A stretch of DNA of 64,000 bases from Pontibaca salina (GCF_016307205.1 NZ_JAEIJD010000007.1:1-64000); one strand, 5' to 3'. Positions 9,036 through 17,662 are shown, counted from the first letter of the stretch. Numbers and translations: made by a program. The notes: generated by a model not told the origin, from the sequence alone.

Positions 9036-9308
9036 TTATTTCGATGGCAATGCAAGGCGCACCGCTTGATTCTGGCGTTGCAATATAACCCCATCGGAAT
9101 CGATCCCCATGACATGGCTCCCGCCGACCCGGTCCCCCGGTTCGACCTTCAGGATTCTGCCGTTTCGCCCGCGCAGCAAGGCGCGCGGGGCAGAGGCCGG
9201 ACCAAACAACCCGATCAGGGTTAATTGCTGCATCGGCAACGCCGATTTTTGTGTGGCGGCGCCGGCCACATGCGCAGGTGTTGCACCTGCCCGAACCTTG
9301 GATGTCAT
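9036..9308 (-). CDS. Small GspC/PilP-like protein, 90 residues
   Basis: The segment from about residue 28 onward (QLTLIGLFGPASAPRALLR ... GRILKVEPGDRVGGSHVMGI) has the pattern of the small beta domain shared by GspC-type secretion proteins and PilP, which place a short beta motif around a GDR-G core. An in-frame stop lies immediately before the ATG, and AGAGG sits five bases upstream, so the ORF is complete as drawn. There is no signal peptide or membrane helix, so it lacks the anchor of true GspC proteins. It lies between purF and an SDR gene. Similar small proteins occur at this position in other Rhodobacteraceae, as far as I recall. Function unknown. Confidence 0.65.
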   Translation of the reverse strand: MTSKVRAGATPAHVAGAATQKSALPMQQLTLIGLFGPASAPRALLRGRNGRILKVEPGDRVGGSHVMGIDSDGVILQRQNQAVRLALPSK

Positions 9309-9471
9309 CTATGCCTCTGTGTTGCTGTCTATCGGTGCGCCGACAGGTCACCCGAATTTTGTCTCAAAACGTCTTAGAGGGCAGGATGCTGCGATGAAAC
9401 CGGTTCCAGACGGCACAGGCGATCCTGCGCCGAACCTTGCAAGGAGCGGTGCGGAAAGCCGCCGGCTGGCG

Positions 9472-10947
9472 CTATTCGGCGGCGGTCGTTTTCATTTCGA
9501 AACCCTGATCCAGCATATCCTTAGGCGCAACCGGGTATTCACCCGAAAAACAAGCGTCACAATATTGCGGGCAGGTTGCGTTGCGGCCCTGCGTTTCGCC
9601 GACCGCGCGATAAAGGCCATCCAGCGAGATGAATTTGAGGCTGTCTACCGAAAGATGATCGCGCATCTCTTCTTCGCTCATGGTGGCGGCCAGCAGTTTT
9701 TCACGCTGCGGCGTATCGACCCCGTAAAAGCACGGCCAAGCGGTCGGCGGCGACGCAATGCGGAAATGCACCTCTTTGGCCCCGGCGTCGAGGATCATTT
9801 CTTTGATCTTGCGGCTGGTCGTGCCGCGCACCACCGAATCGTCCACGAGGATCACCCGTTTATCCTTAATCAAGGCACGGTTGACGTTCAGCTTCAGCCG
9901 TACGCCCATATTGCGGATCTGTTCGGTCGGCTCGATGAAAGTGCGCCCGACATATTGGTTGCGGATGATTCCCATCGCATAGGGAATGCCACTTTCCAGA
10001 CTAAAGCCGATAGCAGCAGGTGTGCCGCTGTCCGGAACTGGGCAAACAAGATCAGCATCGACCGGGCTTTCGCGGGCCAATTCGCGGCCGATCGCCTCGC
10101 GCGTTTCATAGACACTGCGCCCGCCAAGGATCGAATCGGGACGGCTGAAATAGACATGTTCGAAAATGCAGAACCGTGGTTTTGCACGGCGGAAGGGAAA
10201 GCGGCTTTCGACGCCTTTGGCGGTGGCGATCACCAGTTCGCCGGGTTCGACCTCGCGCACGAATTCGGCACCGATAATGTCCAGCGCACAGGTTTCCGAA
10301 CTCAACACCCAAGCGTCTCCGACGCGGCCCAGAACCAGCGGGCGCACCCCCAACGGATCGCGCACACCAATCAGCTTGGTCCGGGTCATGGCAACGATCG
10401 AGAACGCGCCTTCGACCCGGCGCAGGGCATCTTCCATGCGGCTGGGAATATCGCGCTGCAACGAGCGCGCCATCAGGTGGATGATACATTCGCTGTCGGA
10501 AGAGGATTGAAAGATCGATCCGCGCTCGATCAGCTCGCGGCGCAGGGCGTTGGCGTTGGTAATGTTGCCGTTATGCGCCAGCGCCGCGCCGCCCATGGCG
10601 AATTCGCCAAAAAACGGCTGCACGTCGCGGATCGCGGTCGGCCCCCTCGATCCCGAAGTGGCATAGCGCACATGACCAATGGCGACGGGGCCGGGCAGGG
10701 TGTCGATCACTTTGGCGCTGGTGAAATTGTCGCGCACATAGCCAAAGCGGCGCGCGTTGTTGAACCCGTGGTCTGGGTGATACGAAACGATGCCGCCGGC
10801 CTCTTGCCCGCGATGTTGCAGCGCGTGCAGGCCGAGCGCCACAAAGGTTGAGGCATCGGGGACCCCGATCACGCCAAATACGCCGCACTCCTCGTGCAGG
10901 GCATCGTCGTCAAAGGGGGTGGCAAGGGGTAGTTGAGGAGAGGGCAA
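9472..10947 (-). CDS. purF: Amidophosphoribosyltransferase
   Basis: PurF makes 5-phosphoribosylamine from PRPP and glutamine, the first committed step of purine synthesis. The glutaminase nucleophile is the Cys in EECGVFG, so a short propeptide (20 residues from this start) must be removed. The PRPP loop VILVDDSVVRGTTS is clear. Cysteines in PRFCIFEHVYFSRPDS, WPCFYGVD and QYCDACFSGEYP fit the 4Fe-4S ligands of the B. subtilis-type enzyme. No ATG or GTG is available in frame: TTG 10947 has GGAG seven bases upstream and is preferred, while TTG 10977 would add ten residues. It is preceded by cvpA, the usual partner. Confidence 0.95.
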   Translation of the reverse strand: MPSPQLPLATPFDDDALHEECGVFGVIGVPDASTFVALGLHALQHRGQEAGGIVSYHPDHGFNNARRFGYVRDNFTSAKVIDTLPGPVAIGHVRYATSGSRGPTAIRDVQPFFGEFAMGGAALAHNGNITNANALRRELIERGSIFQSSSDSECIIHLMARSLQRDIPSRMEDALRRVEGAFSIVAMTRTKLIGVRDPLGVRPLVLGRVGDAWVLSSETCALDIIGAEFVREVEPGELVIATAKGVESRFPFRRAKPRFCIFEHVYFSRPDSILGGRSVYETREAIGRELARESPVDADLVCPVPDSGTPAAIGFSLESGIPYAMGIIRNQYVGRTFIEPTEQIRNMGVRLKLNVNRALIKDKRVILVDDSVVRGTTSRKIKEMILDAGAKEVHFRIASPPTAWPCFYGVDTPQREKLLAATMSEEEMRDHLSVDSLKFISLDGLYRAVGETQGRNATCPQYCDACFSGEYPVAPKDMLDQGFEMKTTAAE

Positions 10948-11057
10948 GGGATAGCTCCGAATCCGGGAGAGGAACAACGCCTGACATAGTGGGTCACGAG
11001 GCCGCTGTCACCCAGCGATCACGATTCCCTGATAAGGCCTGCAATCAGGTCATCGGC

Positions 11058-11612
11058 TCATTCGCTGCAGGTGCCCACAAGCTGTTCGTATTGATGGGTG
11101 ACCCAGCCCAGTGCCTGTTCAGGATTGCGCTCTTCGATCTCGTCAGTCATGCGCGAAAACACCTGCGCCGAGCGGCTTTTATCGACAATGGTGAAACTCT
11201 GTCCGGTTATGACCGTATCATAGATGAAAAACGCGATTGCGATCAACAAGACTCCGCGCGCCACCCCGAAAAGCAGGCCCAAACCCCGGTCTACACCGCT
11301 CAGCGCCGACCGCTGGATCATCGAGGAGAACAGGGGCGTGAAAAACGAGACCACGATCAGGGCGACGGCAAAAACTGCAGCAAAGGCCGCGATGATCGAC
11401 AATTCGCAACTGTCGGCAATAAATTCACCCACAACTGGAATAACCTTGATCAGCGGTTGCACTTGGGGCGCGAATACGAACGCCAGGACTGCCGCAACAA
11501 CCCAGCCGACAATGGCCATCGCTTCACGGACCATACCGCGCGCATAGGCCAGCAGCGCCGAGATCACGATGATCAGGGCTACAGCCCCGTCAATGATGGT
11601 AAAACCTTCCAT
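11058..11612 (-). CDS. cvpA: CvpA family membrane protein
   Basis: This 184-residue inner-membrane protein has about four hydrophobic segments in its first 130 residues (ALIIVISALLAYARG, IVGWVVAAVLAFVFA, IIAAFAAVFAVALIVVSFF, GLLFGVARGVLLIAIAFF), the typical CvpA arrangement. CvpA is needed for colicin V production and envelope integrity in enterobacteria; its molecular role is unsettled. It lies upstream of purF on the same strand, the conserved cvpA-purF pairing, and downstream of radA. Confidence 0.92.
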   Translation of the reverse strand: MEGFTIIDGAVALIIVISALLAYARGMVREAMAIVGWVVAAVLAFVFAPQVQPLIKVIPVVGEFIADSCELSIIAAFAAVFAVALIVVSFFTPLFSSMIQRSALSGVDRGLGLLFGVARGVLLIAIAFFIYDTVITGQSFTIVDKSRSAQVFSRMTDEIEERNPEQALGWVTHQYEQLVGTCSE

Positions 11613-11647
11613 AACCCTTGTCGTCTTTCCTTGTTGGAGGCGTGATC

Positions 11648-13012
11648 TTATCCGGCCCCGAATACTTCGCCAACGAAACCTGTCAAATCCGTGGCCTGGG
11701 TCAACTCAAGCCCGGCCTCTGTGCCGGTTTTACCACCCGCAGGGGCAATCGCGGCGGTAAAACCAAGTTTCTTCGCCTCTTTCAATCTGTTTTCAGTTTG
11801 CGGAGCAGGGCGCAAGGCACCAGAGAGGCTGATTTCTCCGAAAACCACGGTATCGGCGGGCAGGGCGGCATCTTCGCGCGCGCTCAGCAACGCGGCGGCC
11901 ACCGCAAGATCCGCCGCAGGTTCAGAGATCTTCATCCCGCCCGCAACGTTCAGGTAAACATCAAGCCCGGTGAACGGAATTCCGCAACGGGCTTCAAGCA
12001 CCGCCAGAATCATCGCCAGCCGTCCACCATCCCAGCCGACAACCGTGCGGCGCGGCTGAGAATGCGGCGACGGCGCGACCAAAGCCTGAAGCTCGACCAG
12101 AACCGGCCGGGTGCCTTCGATTCCGGCAAATACAACCGATCCGGCGCTTGGCTGGCCGCGTTCCGACAGGAATAGCGCCGAGGGGTTGGTGACCTCAGCC
12201 AGACCGGCGCCGGTCATCTCGAACACACCAATTTCATCGGCGGGCCCAAAGCGGTTCTTGACCGCACGGAGAATGCGGAACTGATGGCCGCGCTCGCCCT
12301 CGAAATAAAGCACGGTGTCGACCATATGTTCGACCACGCGTGGCCCCGCGATTTGTCCATCTTTGGTAACATGGCCGACCAGCACCACAGACAGGCCGCG
12401 CCGTTTGGCAAAACTGGTCAGTTCATGGGCCGCCGCGCGCACCTGGCTGACCGATCCCGGCGCACTTTCGACATTGTCGGCCCAGATCGTCTGAATCGAG
12501 TCAATGATCACCAGATTGGGGTGCTCGGCGTCGAGAGTCGTCAAGATATCACGCAGATTCGTGGCCGCGGCCAGTTTCACCGGCGCATCCGACAGGCCGA
12601 GGCGCTGCGCACGCATCCGCACCTGTGCGCTGGCTTCTTCACCGCTAATGTAGATCGTCTTCAGTCCAGCGCGGGCAAATTTCGCGGCACCTTGCAGCAG
12701 CAATGTCGATTTGCCGATTCCCGGATCGCCACCGACCAGCACCGCCGATGATGCCACCAGACCGCCGCCCAGCACGCGATCCAGTTCGTCGAGTCCCGAA
12801 CAGGTGCGCGGCGGCGGGGTTTCCTTGCTGGAAAGATCGCTAAGTTCGATCTGTGCGCCCCGCGCAGCTCCAAGACTTTTCGAGCCGGGTCCAGACGAAA
12901 GCGGAACCTCCTGCGCAATGGTGTTCCATGCGCCACAACCTTCGCAGCGTCCGGACCATTTTGAAAAAGACGCACCGCAAGATGTGCAAGTAAATGATTT
13001 CGCTTTAGCCAT
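11648..13012 (-). CDS. radA: DNA repair protein RadA
   Basis: RadA promotes branch migration during recombinational repair. The 454-residue protein has all family parts: an N-terminal C4 zinc finger (Cys9, 12, 23, 26), a RecA-like core with Walker A GGDPGIGKSTLL, the RadA-specific KNRFG motif (VKNRFGPADEIGVFEM), and a Lon-protease-like C-terminal domain. It is the first gene of the minus-strand run radA-cvpA-purF and faces the esterase gene across an AT-rich intergenic stretch. Confidence 0.96.
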   Translation of the reverse strand: MAKAKSFTCTSCGASFSKWSGRCEGCGAWNTIAQEVPLSSGPGSKSLGAARGAQIELSDLSSKETPPPRTCSGLDELDRVLGGGLVASSAVLVGGDPGIGKSTLLLQGAAKFARAGLKTIYISGEEASAQVRMRAQRLGLSDAPVKLAAATNLRDILTTLDAEHPNLVIIDSIQTIWADNVESAPGSVSQVRAAAHELTSFAKRRGLSVVLVGHVTKDGQIAGPRVVEHMVDTVLYFEGERGHQFRILRAVKNRFGPADEIGVFEMTGAGLAEVTNPSALFLSERGQPSAGSVVFAGIEGTRPVLVELQALVAPSPHSQPRRTVVGWDGGRLAMILAVLEARCGIPFTGLDVYLNVAGGMKISEPAADLAVAAALLSAREDAALPADTVVFGEISLSGALRPAPQTENRLKEAKKLGFTAAIAPAGGKTGTEAGLELTQATDLTGFVGEVFGAG

Positions 13013-13218
13013 GCACCTTAATCGCCCGAAGCGCTCCGGGCCTCAAGCCCTTGCTCATATATTACATAATATGGATTATCGGATGTTTATATTGTGCGGT
13101 TCAGGCGACAAGCTTAGCCCCCTTTGCAAACCTGGTGCCGAAGCGCTGTGAACACCTTATGACCGTATCTTTGCCTTTTGACTGGAACCATAACACAGGT
13201 GCCGTTATCAGCACGCGC

Positions 13219-13977
13219 ATGTTGAATGTCATCACTCACGGTACTGGCAGCGACGCACCGCCACTGCTGATTGCCCACGGCCTGTTCGGATCCGCTCGTA
13301 ATTGGGGTGTGATTGCTAAACGCCTGTCAGATAGTCGTCAGGTGCTTGCAGTCGACATGCGCAATCACGGCGAAAGTCCGAGGTCCGAAACACATGATTA
13401 CAACTCTATGGCCGGTGATCTGGCTGAGGTGATCGCGCAATCTGGCGGCCCCGTTGATGTTCTTGGTCATTCTATGGGCGGCAAAGCTGCCATGGTGCTG
13501 GCGCTTGAACATGCAGACCTCGTGAATCGTCTGATTATCGCCGACATAGCCCCCGTCAGCTATGATCATACACAGTTGCCGTTCATCGATGCCATGCGCA
13601 ATGTTGATATGTCCAATGTCGAACGACGCTCGGACGCGGAGGCGCAACTGGCTGCGGCCAAGGTGGATCGCGAATTGCAGAGTTTCTTCACGCAATCGCT
13701 TGATATTCGCGAAAAGCGCTGGCGGCTGGACCTTGATGCGCTGGCCGCAGAGATGCCGAAAATCATGTCATTTCCGGCGACCGAGGCCAGTTGGGATGGC
13801 CCTGCCCTGTTCTTGTCCGGCGAGAATTCAGATTATGTGCGCGCCGAGCACCGCCCGCTTATTCGCGCCCGGTTTCCAAATGCGCGGTTTGCCCGCCTGC
13901 GGAACGCAGGTCATTGGCTCCATGCGGATCAGCCCCGCGCCTTCGAAGCCACGCTGCGCGACTTCCTCAGCCTCTGA
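13219..13977 (+). CDS. Alpha/beta-fold hydrolase, YbfF-like esterase
   Basis: This 252-residue alpha/beta hydrolase has a complete-looking triad: nucleophile Ser85 in GHSMGG, an acid in the later strand region (SGENSDYV) and His in AGHWLHAD near the C-terminus. The opening pattern (HGLFGSARNWGVIAKRL, VDMRNHGESP) is typical of the YbfF-like esterase group. I chose ATG 13219 (MLNVITHG) by family alignment; the frame is open further upstream (ATG 13159) but neither start has a strong ribosome binding site. Divergent from radA. The natural ester is unknown. Confidence 0.88.
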   Translation: MLNVITHGTGSDAPPLLIAHGLFGSARNWGVIAKRLSDSRQVLAVDMRNHGESPRSETHDYNSMAGDLAEVIAQSGGPVDVLGHSMGGKAAMVLALEHADLVNRLIIADIAPVSYDHTQLPFIDAMRNVDMSNVERRSDAEAQLAAAKVDRELQSFFTQSLDIREKRWRLDLDALAAEMPKIMSFPATEASWDGPALFLSGENSDYVRAEHRPLIRARFPNARFARLRNAGHWLHADQPRAFEATLRDFLSL

Positions 13978-14160
13978 GTGGGCCGGCATATAGCCGCCGC
14001 CCGATCAGTCATGCCACCGGCACCGCGATGAAGGCCCGATGGCCGCCGAAACAATAATTGGATTAAGCGTTCCGTAGCCAGAAACCAAAACAGCGATCAC
14101 GCCGATTCCGGCCAGAGTGCTGCCGACCAGAGAATAAAGAATCATCGCAACGCGCAGCAT
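13967..14160 (-). pseudogene. Decayed small two-helix membrane protein
   Basis: The frame starting at ATG 14160 begins MLRVAMILYSLVGSTLAG and continues through GYGTLNPIIVSAAIG, the start of a small Rhodobacteraceae membrane protein that normally has a second helix ending in a PVSW-like motif. After AAIG this frame runs into unrelated residues and stops at 14005. Adding one base at the GGGCC run (about 14030) restores AFIAVPVA, then a TGA where Trp is expected, then LIGRRLYA. So there are two lesions: a one-base deletion and a Trp-to-stop change. As it stands the frame encodes 51 residues. The remnant overlaps the end of the esterase gene. Confidence 0.6.
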
Positions 14161-14485
14161 GATCTTTCTTGCTGCATCTAGGTCGTGATGGTAGCAGCAC
14201 ATCTTCCTATATTTGAATGGGATTGACCCAGCTCAATGGCGAGTAGGCGGATCCAAGCCCACCATTAAGCCTGAAATGGGCCAACACCCGCCCATTTTCG
14301 GCCATGTGACGGCACTATGCATGGTCAGCGAAGACCATAGCTTACGGTCGTCAGCGCGCTCGGTTTAACCCTTCGTAAAGAGGTTGTGGGTACCAGTAAC
14401 GCTGGCGGCAGCACTTTTGGTTGCTGACGGATATGCAGGCCAACGGTCAGATCGGCCAAGGCATCGGCAGAAGGAGGAATACAAC
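14161..14485. other. Gene-free stretch with FNR-type box and a short hairpin
   Basis: No coding frame in these 325 bases looks real. It contains an FNR-type inverted repeat (14223-14236) and a small perfect hairpin, ATGGTC/GACCAT with a six-base loop (14321-14338). It separates the decayed minus-strand gene from the plus-strand 68-residue membrane protein, so it should hold promoters for both. No convincing sigma-70 hexamers were seen. Confidence 0.6.
14223..14236. promoter_or_regulatory. FNR/FnrL-type operator candidate
   Basis: The sequence TTGACCCAGCTCAA fits the TTGA-N6-TCAA core recognised by FNR-family regulators (FnrL, and the nitric-oxide-responsive DNR/NNR group). It lies 63 bases ahead of the decayed minus-strand gene and 250 bases ahead of the plus-strand membrane protein. 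An eight-base specified core is expected about once per 64 kb by chance, so the intergenic location is the main support. Confidence 0.4.
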
Positions 14486-14692
14486 ATGATAGGCTATCTT
14501 GTGATTGCGATTTTCTCCGGTTTGGCGGCTTGCTTACTATCGGTGGCCTTGGGTGCAGGGGTTTGGCTGGCAGTTGCCAGCTATGTCCTGGGCCTTTGGG
14601 CCGGGTTTGCGATTGCTCTGGGGGCGACCCTGCATCGCCGGAAGGTTGCGGCAGCGTCCTTGCCGTCCGGCGAAGTTCCTGTCCGAACCTGA
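14486..14692 (+). CDS. Small membrane protein, 68 residues
   Basis: Two closely spaced hydrophobic segments (YLVIAIFSGLAACLLSVAL and WLAVASYVLGLWAGFAIAL) with a short basic tail (HRRK) predict a small inner-membrane hairpin protein. ATG 14486 is well supported by AAGGAGG eight bases upstream. I do not recognise a family. It lies just before two entericidin-like lipoprotein genes and downstream of an FNR-type box, in a cluster made only of small envelope genes. Confidence 0.7.
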   Translation: MIGYLVIAIFSGLAACLLSVALGAGVWLAVASYVLGLWAGFAIALGATLHRRKVAAASLPSGEVPVRT

Positions 14693-14765
14693 GATTCATT
14701 GCACTGTTTGGAACTGTTCAGCAACGGATGCGTTGGCTAGCGGAAGATCAAGAAAGGACAGTGCT

Positions 14766-14894
14766 ATGACACGGATAACTATGCTTTTCATCTCGCTCTT
14801 CACGCTCGCCGCTTGTGAAACCACCGAAGGGCTTGGGCGAGATGTCGAAAACTTAGGCTCAAATATTGAGCAAGAGGCTGACGAGGCCTCCTGA
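14766..14894 (+). CDS. Entericidin-like lipoprotein 1
   Basis: This 42-residue precursor has a short signal sequence and a lipobox ending in LAAC (Cys17), followed by ETTEGLGRDVENLGSNIEQ. The Cys-(E/N)T-x-x-G-x-G-x-D pattern is the signature of the entericidin A/B family of tiny membrane lipoproteins, where EcnB promotes lysis in stationary phase and EcnA acts as antidote. The mature part here would be about 26 residues. AAAGGA lies upstream of the ATG. A second copy follows about 130 bases later, with a hairpin between. Confidence 0.75.
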   Translation: MTRITMLFISLFTLAACETTEGLGRDVENLGSNIEQEADEAS

Positions 14895-14916
14895 GCATTA
14901 AGCGGATAAAACGCCT

Positions 14917-14940
14917 AGGCGGTACCGCTTGGTGCCGCCT
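14917..14940 (+). terminator. Hairpin terminator after entericidin-like gene 1
   Basis: AGGCGGTACC and GGTGCCGCCT pair over ten positions (one A-G mismatch) with a four-base loop and are followed by TTATTCT. It would separate transcription of the two lipoprotein genes. Confidence 0.55.
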
Positions 14941-15022
14941 TATTCTGTGCGGGCAACGTCGACTTGCTTATATCGGTGAACCGTGGCTATTGGGTGAAAA
15001 CTCAGCCACGGAGTCGTTCAAG

Positions 15023-15157
15023 ATGCGTATTTTGTTCACCTGCATTGCCCTGCTGACCCTGACCGCCTGCGAAACCACCAAGGGCGCCGGGCGGGACATC
15101 CAAAAAGCCGGTGATGCGATCACCGGTGCAGCACAGAACGTGCAGAACTCTCTTTAA
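15023..15157 (+). CDS. Entericidin-like lipoprotein 2
   Basis: This 44-residue precursor reads MRILFTCIALLTLTAC, then ETTKGAGRDIQKAGDAITGAAQ. The lipobox LTAC places the lipidated Cys at position 16, and the CETTxGxGRD start of the mature peptide matches the neighbouring copy, after which the two diverge. GGAG lies nine bases upstream of the ATG. A tandem pair of entericidin-like genes recalls the ecnA-ecnB antidote/toxin arrangement; which of the two, if either, is toxic cannot be read from sequence. Confidence 0.78.
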   Translation: MRILFTCIALLTLTACETTKGAGRDIQKAGDAITGAAQNVQNSL

Positions 15158-15192
15158 AATTTGTGGTGCATGCGGTGCGCCCCTACAAGCGA

Positions 15193-15220
15193 CCGCCCAA
15201 GATACTCTAAACTTGGGCGG
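15193..15220. terminator. Hairpin between lipoprotein 2 and lepA
   Basis: CCGCCCAAG and CTTGGGCGG form a perfect nine-base-pair stem around a ten-base loop, lying between two convergent genes. No T-run follows on either strand. Probably a shared terminator. Confidence 0.45.
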
Positions 15221-15248
15221 GACCGATGGTCAGCTCAGGGTACGCGCC

Positions 15249-17048
15249 TCAGTCATCCATCTTCAGCGCGGAAATGAACGCCTCTTGCGGGATTTCCACC
15301 CGGCCGAACTGGCGCATCTTCTTCTTCCCCTTCTTCTGCTTTTCCAGAAGCTTTTTCTTGCGGCTGACGTCTCCACCGTAACATTTCGCGGTCACATCCT
15401 TGCGCATTGCCGACAAGGTCTCGCGCGCGACCACTTTTCCGCCGATTGCCGCTTGAATCGGAATCTTGAACATGTGACGGGGAATCAGATCCTTCAGCTT
15501 TTCCACCATGACGCGCCCGCGCGCCTCGGCCCGGTCCCGATGGACCATCATCGAAAGCGCGTCGACCGGCTCATCATTCACAAGCACTGACATCTTGACC
15601 AGATGGTCCTGACGGTATTCGGTCAATTGGTAGTCAAAACTGGCATAGCCCTTGGTCACCGATTTCAGGCGGTCGTAAAAATCGAAGACAACCTCGTTTA
15701 GTGGCAAATCATAGACCACCATGGCGCGGCCCCCGACATAAGTCAGATCCATTTGGATGCCGCGCCGATCTTGGCACAACTTCAGAACATCGCCCAGATA
15801 GTCGTCTGGAACCAAGATGGTCGCCTTGATGCGCGGCTCTTCGACATGGCTCACATGGGTCAGGTCGGGCATATCGGCGGGATTGTGCAATTCGGTCATC
15901 TGCCCGTCGCGCATGTGGATGTGATAAACCACGCTGGGTGCAGTGGTGATCAGATCGATGCCATATTCCCGCTCAATCCGGTCGCGGATCACCTCAAGAT
16001 GCAACAACCCCAGAAACCCGCAGCGAAAGCCAAAGCCAAGTGCGGCGCTGGTTTCCATTTCATAGCTGAACGAAGCATCATTCAGTGCCAGTCTCTCAAT
16101 GGCTTGGCGCAGATCCTCGAACTCGGAAGCATCCGCGGGGAACAGCCCACAAAACACCACCGGCTGGCTGGGTTTAAATCCGGGAAGTGGTTGTTCACAC
16201 CCTTTTTTCTCGTGGGTGATCGTGTCCCCGACACGGGTGTCGCGCACCTGTTTAATACTGGCAGTCAGGAAGCCGATCTCGCCTGGCCCCAATTCATCGA
16301 TCTCGGCCATGGCAGGGCGGAAGACGCCGATACGATCGACCTGATGCACCGAGCCGTTCTGCATCATCCGGATACGATCATTCTTTTTCAGGACGCCATC
16401 CATGATGCGCACCAGAACGATCACCCCCAGATAGGCGTCATACCATGAATCGACCAGCATCGCCTTGAGCGGCGCTTCGCGCGTGCCTGTCGGGGCCGGC
16501 AAATACTTGACGATCGCCTCGAGCGTCTCGTGAATCCCAACACCGGTTTTTGCGCTGACCCGGATCGCGCCGCTGGCGTCGATGCCGATCACGTCCTCGA
16601 TCTGCTCGGCCACGCGGTCGCAATCCGCAGCCGGCAGGTCGATCTTGTTCAGCACCGGCACGATTTCATGATCCGCGTCGATCGCTTGATATACATTCGC
16701 CAAGGTCTGGGCCTCGACACCTTGCGAACTGTCGACGACCAGCAATGAGCCTTCAACCGCCCGCATCGAACGGGACACCTCATAGGCAAAATCGACGTGG
16801 CCGGGGGTGTCGATCAGGTTGAGCACATAGGCTTGACCATCATCGGCGGTATAATCGATGCGCACGGTATTGGCCTTGATGGTAATACCCCGCTCGCGCT
16901 CGATATCCATCGCGTCAAGCATCTGCTCTTTCATTTCGCGATCCTGAACCGTTCCAGTGGACTGGATCAGCCGATCGGCCAGCGTGGACTTCCCGTGGTC
17001 GATATGCGCGACGATCGAGAAATTTCGGATATGTGCAAGCTCTGTCAT
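15249..17048 (-). CDS. lepA: Translation elongation factor 4 (LepA)
   Basis: LepA is a ribosome-associated GTPase related to EF-G. The 599-residue product has the expected length and motifs: G1 in [19 protein letters not shown] (G3), NKIDLP (G4), and the LepA-specific C-terminal domain ending near [19 protein letters not shown] chose ATG 17048 ([21 protein letters not shown]), which matches the family; the frame runs open another 148 codons upstream without homology. It converges on the second entericidin-like gene. Confidence 0.97.
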   Translation of the reverse strand: MTELAHIRNFSIVAHIDHGKSTLADRLIQSTGTVQDREMKEQMLDAMDIERERGITIKANTVRIDYTADDGQAYVLNLIDTPGHVDFAYEVSRSMRAVEGSLLVVDSSQGVEAQTLANVYQAIDADHEIVPVLNKIDLPAADCDRVAEQIEDVIGIDASGAIRVSAKTGVGIHETLEAIVKYLPAPTGTREAPLKAMLVDSWYDAYLGVIVLVRIMDGVLKKNDRIRMMQNGSVHQVDRIGVFRPAMAEIDELGPGEIGFLTASIKQVRDTRVGDTITHEKKGCEQPLPGFKPSQPVVFCGLFPADASEFEDLRQAIERLALNDASFSYEMETSAALGFGFRCGFLGLLHLEVIRDRIEREYGIDLITTAPSVVYHIHMRDGQMTELHNPADMPDLTHVSHVEEPRIKATILVPDDYLGDVLKLCQDRRGIQMDLTYVGGRAMVVYDLPLNEVVFDFYDRLKSVTKGYASFDYQLTEYRQDHLVKMSVLVNDEPVDALSMMVHRDRAEARGRVMVEKLKDLIPRHMFKIPIQAAIGGKVVARETLSAMRKDVTAKCYGGDVSRKKKLLEKQKKGKKKMRQFGRVEIPQEAFISALKMDD

Positions 17049-17285
17049 GCATTGGGATATGTATGGAACCGCAGCAACGGTCAAGTCGGCATGCGCGCAG
17101 AAACCCGATATGACACAGCCCAAGTGCAACTTCGTACTTGGCTGCCGGTGGTTTACTTCGCACGCGGATTCCAAACATGAAAACAGATCACCTGCTGGCA
17201 CCAAAATCTTGCATGGGCGCGCCACTTGCGCAACAATGAGCCCAAAAAAACCGGTGACCAAAATATCTACCGAATGAGGCACACA

Positions 17286-17591
17286 GTGAAAAATATAGTA
17301 TCGAGCGTTTTGATTCTCGGCAGCATCGCATTTGCGGCCCCGGCATCGGCGGGCGCGATCGACCGCGCTTGCCGCCAATCTGATCGGGGCGCCTCGGCCC
17401 CGCAACTTTGCGGTTGCTTGCAAGCCGTGGCGAATACGACGCTGAAGCGGTCGGAGCACCGCCGAGTGGCGAAGTTTTTCAAGGATCCGCACATGGCGCA
17501 GGAGGTGCGCCAGTCAAATCGTCGCCCTGACGCGGATTTTTGGCTGCGCTACCGGTCTTTCGGCGAGCAAGTGCGACAGGTTTGCGGCTGA
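17286..17591 (+). CDS. Small secreted Cys-containing protein
   Basis: This 101-residue precursor has a clear signal peptide ([20 protein letters not shown], cleavage near residue 20) and a basic mature region with paired cysteines (ACRQS, CGC, VCG). The GTG at 17286 is preferred because GAGG lies six bases upstream; ATG 17274 is in frame but has no site. Related Rhodobacteraceae proteins are sometimes labelled 'arginine transporter', which the sequence does not support: there is no membrane helix beyond the signal peptide. Probably periplasmic, function unknown. Confidence 0.75.
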   Translation: MKNIVSSVLILGSIAFAAPASAGAIDRACRQSDRGASAPQLCGCLQAVANTTLKRSEHRRVAKFFKDPHMAQEVRQSNRRPDADFWLRYRSFGEQVRQVCG

Positions 17592-17625
17592 TCCGCGCGC
17601 CCCTCTGGCTTGACCATGCGCATCA

Positions 17626-17650
17626 ATAGTTTCACAAAAGTTGAAACTAT
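17626..17650. promoter_or_regulatory. Palindromic operator candidate upstream of the LysR gene
   Basis: ATAGTTTCA and TGAAACTAT form a perfect nine-base inverted repeat with a seven-base spacer, ending 12 bases before the LysR start codon. LysR regulators often bind interrupted palindromes of T-N11-A type near their own promoters, so autoregulation is plausible. Confidence 0.5.
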
Positions 17651-17662
17651 AGGAACGCGGAA

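Noticed and set aside
9109-10851. A 580-residue open frame on the plus strand
   Set aside because: It is antisense to purF, whose active-site and Fe-S motifs are intact.
17049-17492. N-terminal extension of lepA to about 747 residues
   Set aside because: The added 148 residues match nothing, while ATG 17048 gives the exact family start and length. The extension also covers the 5' part of the small secreted protein gene on the other strand.
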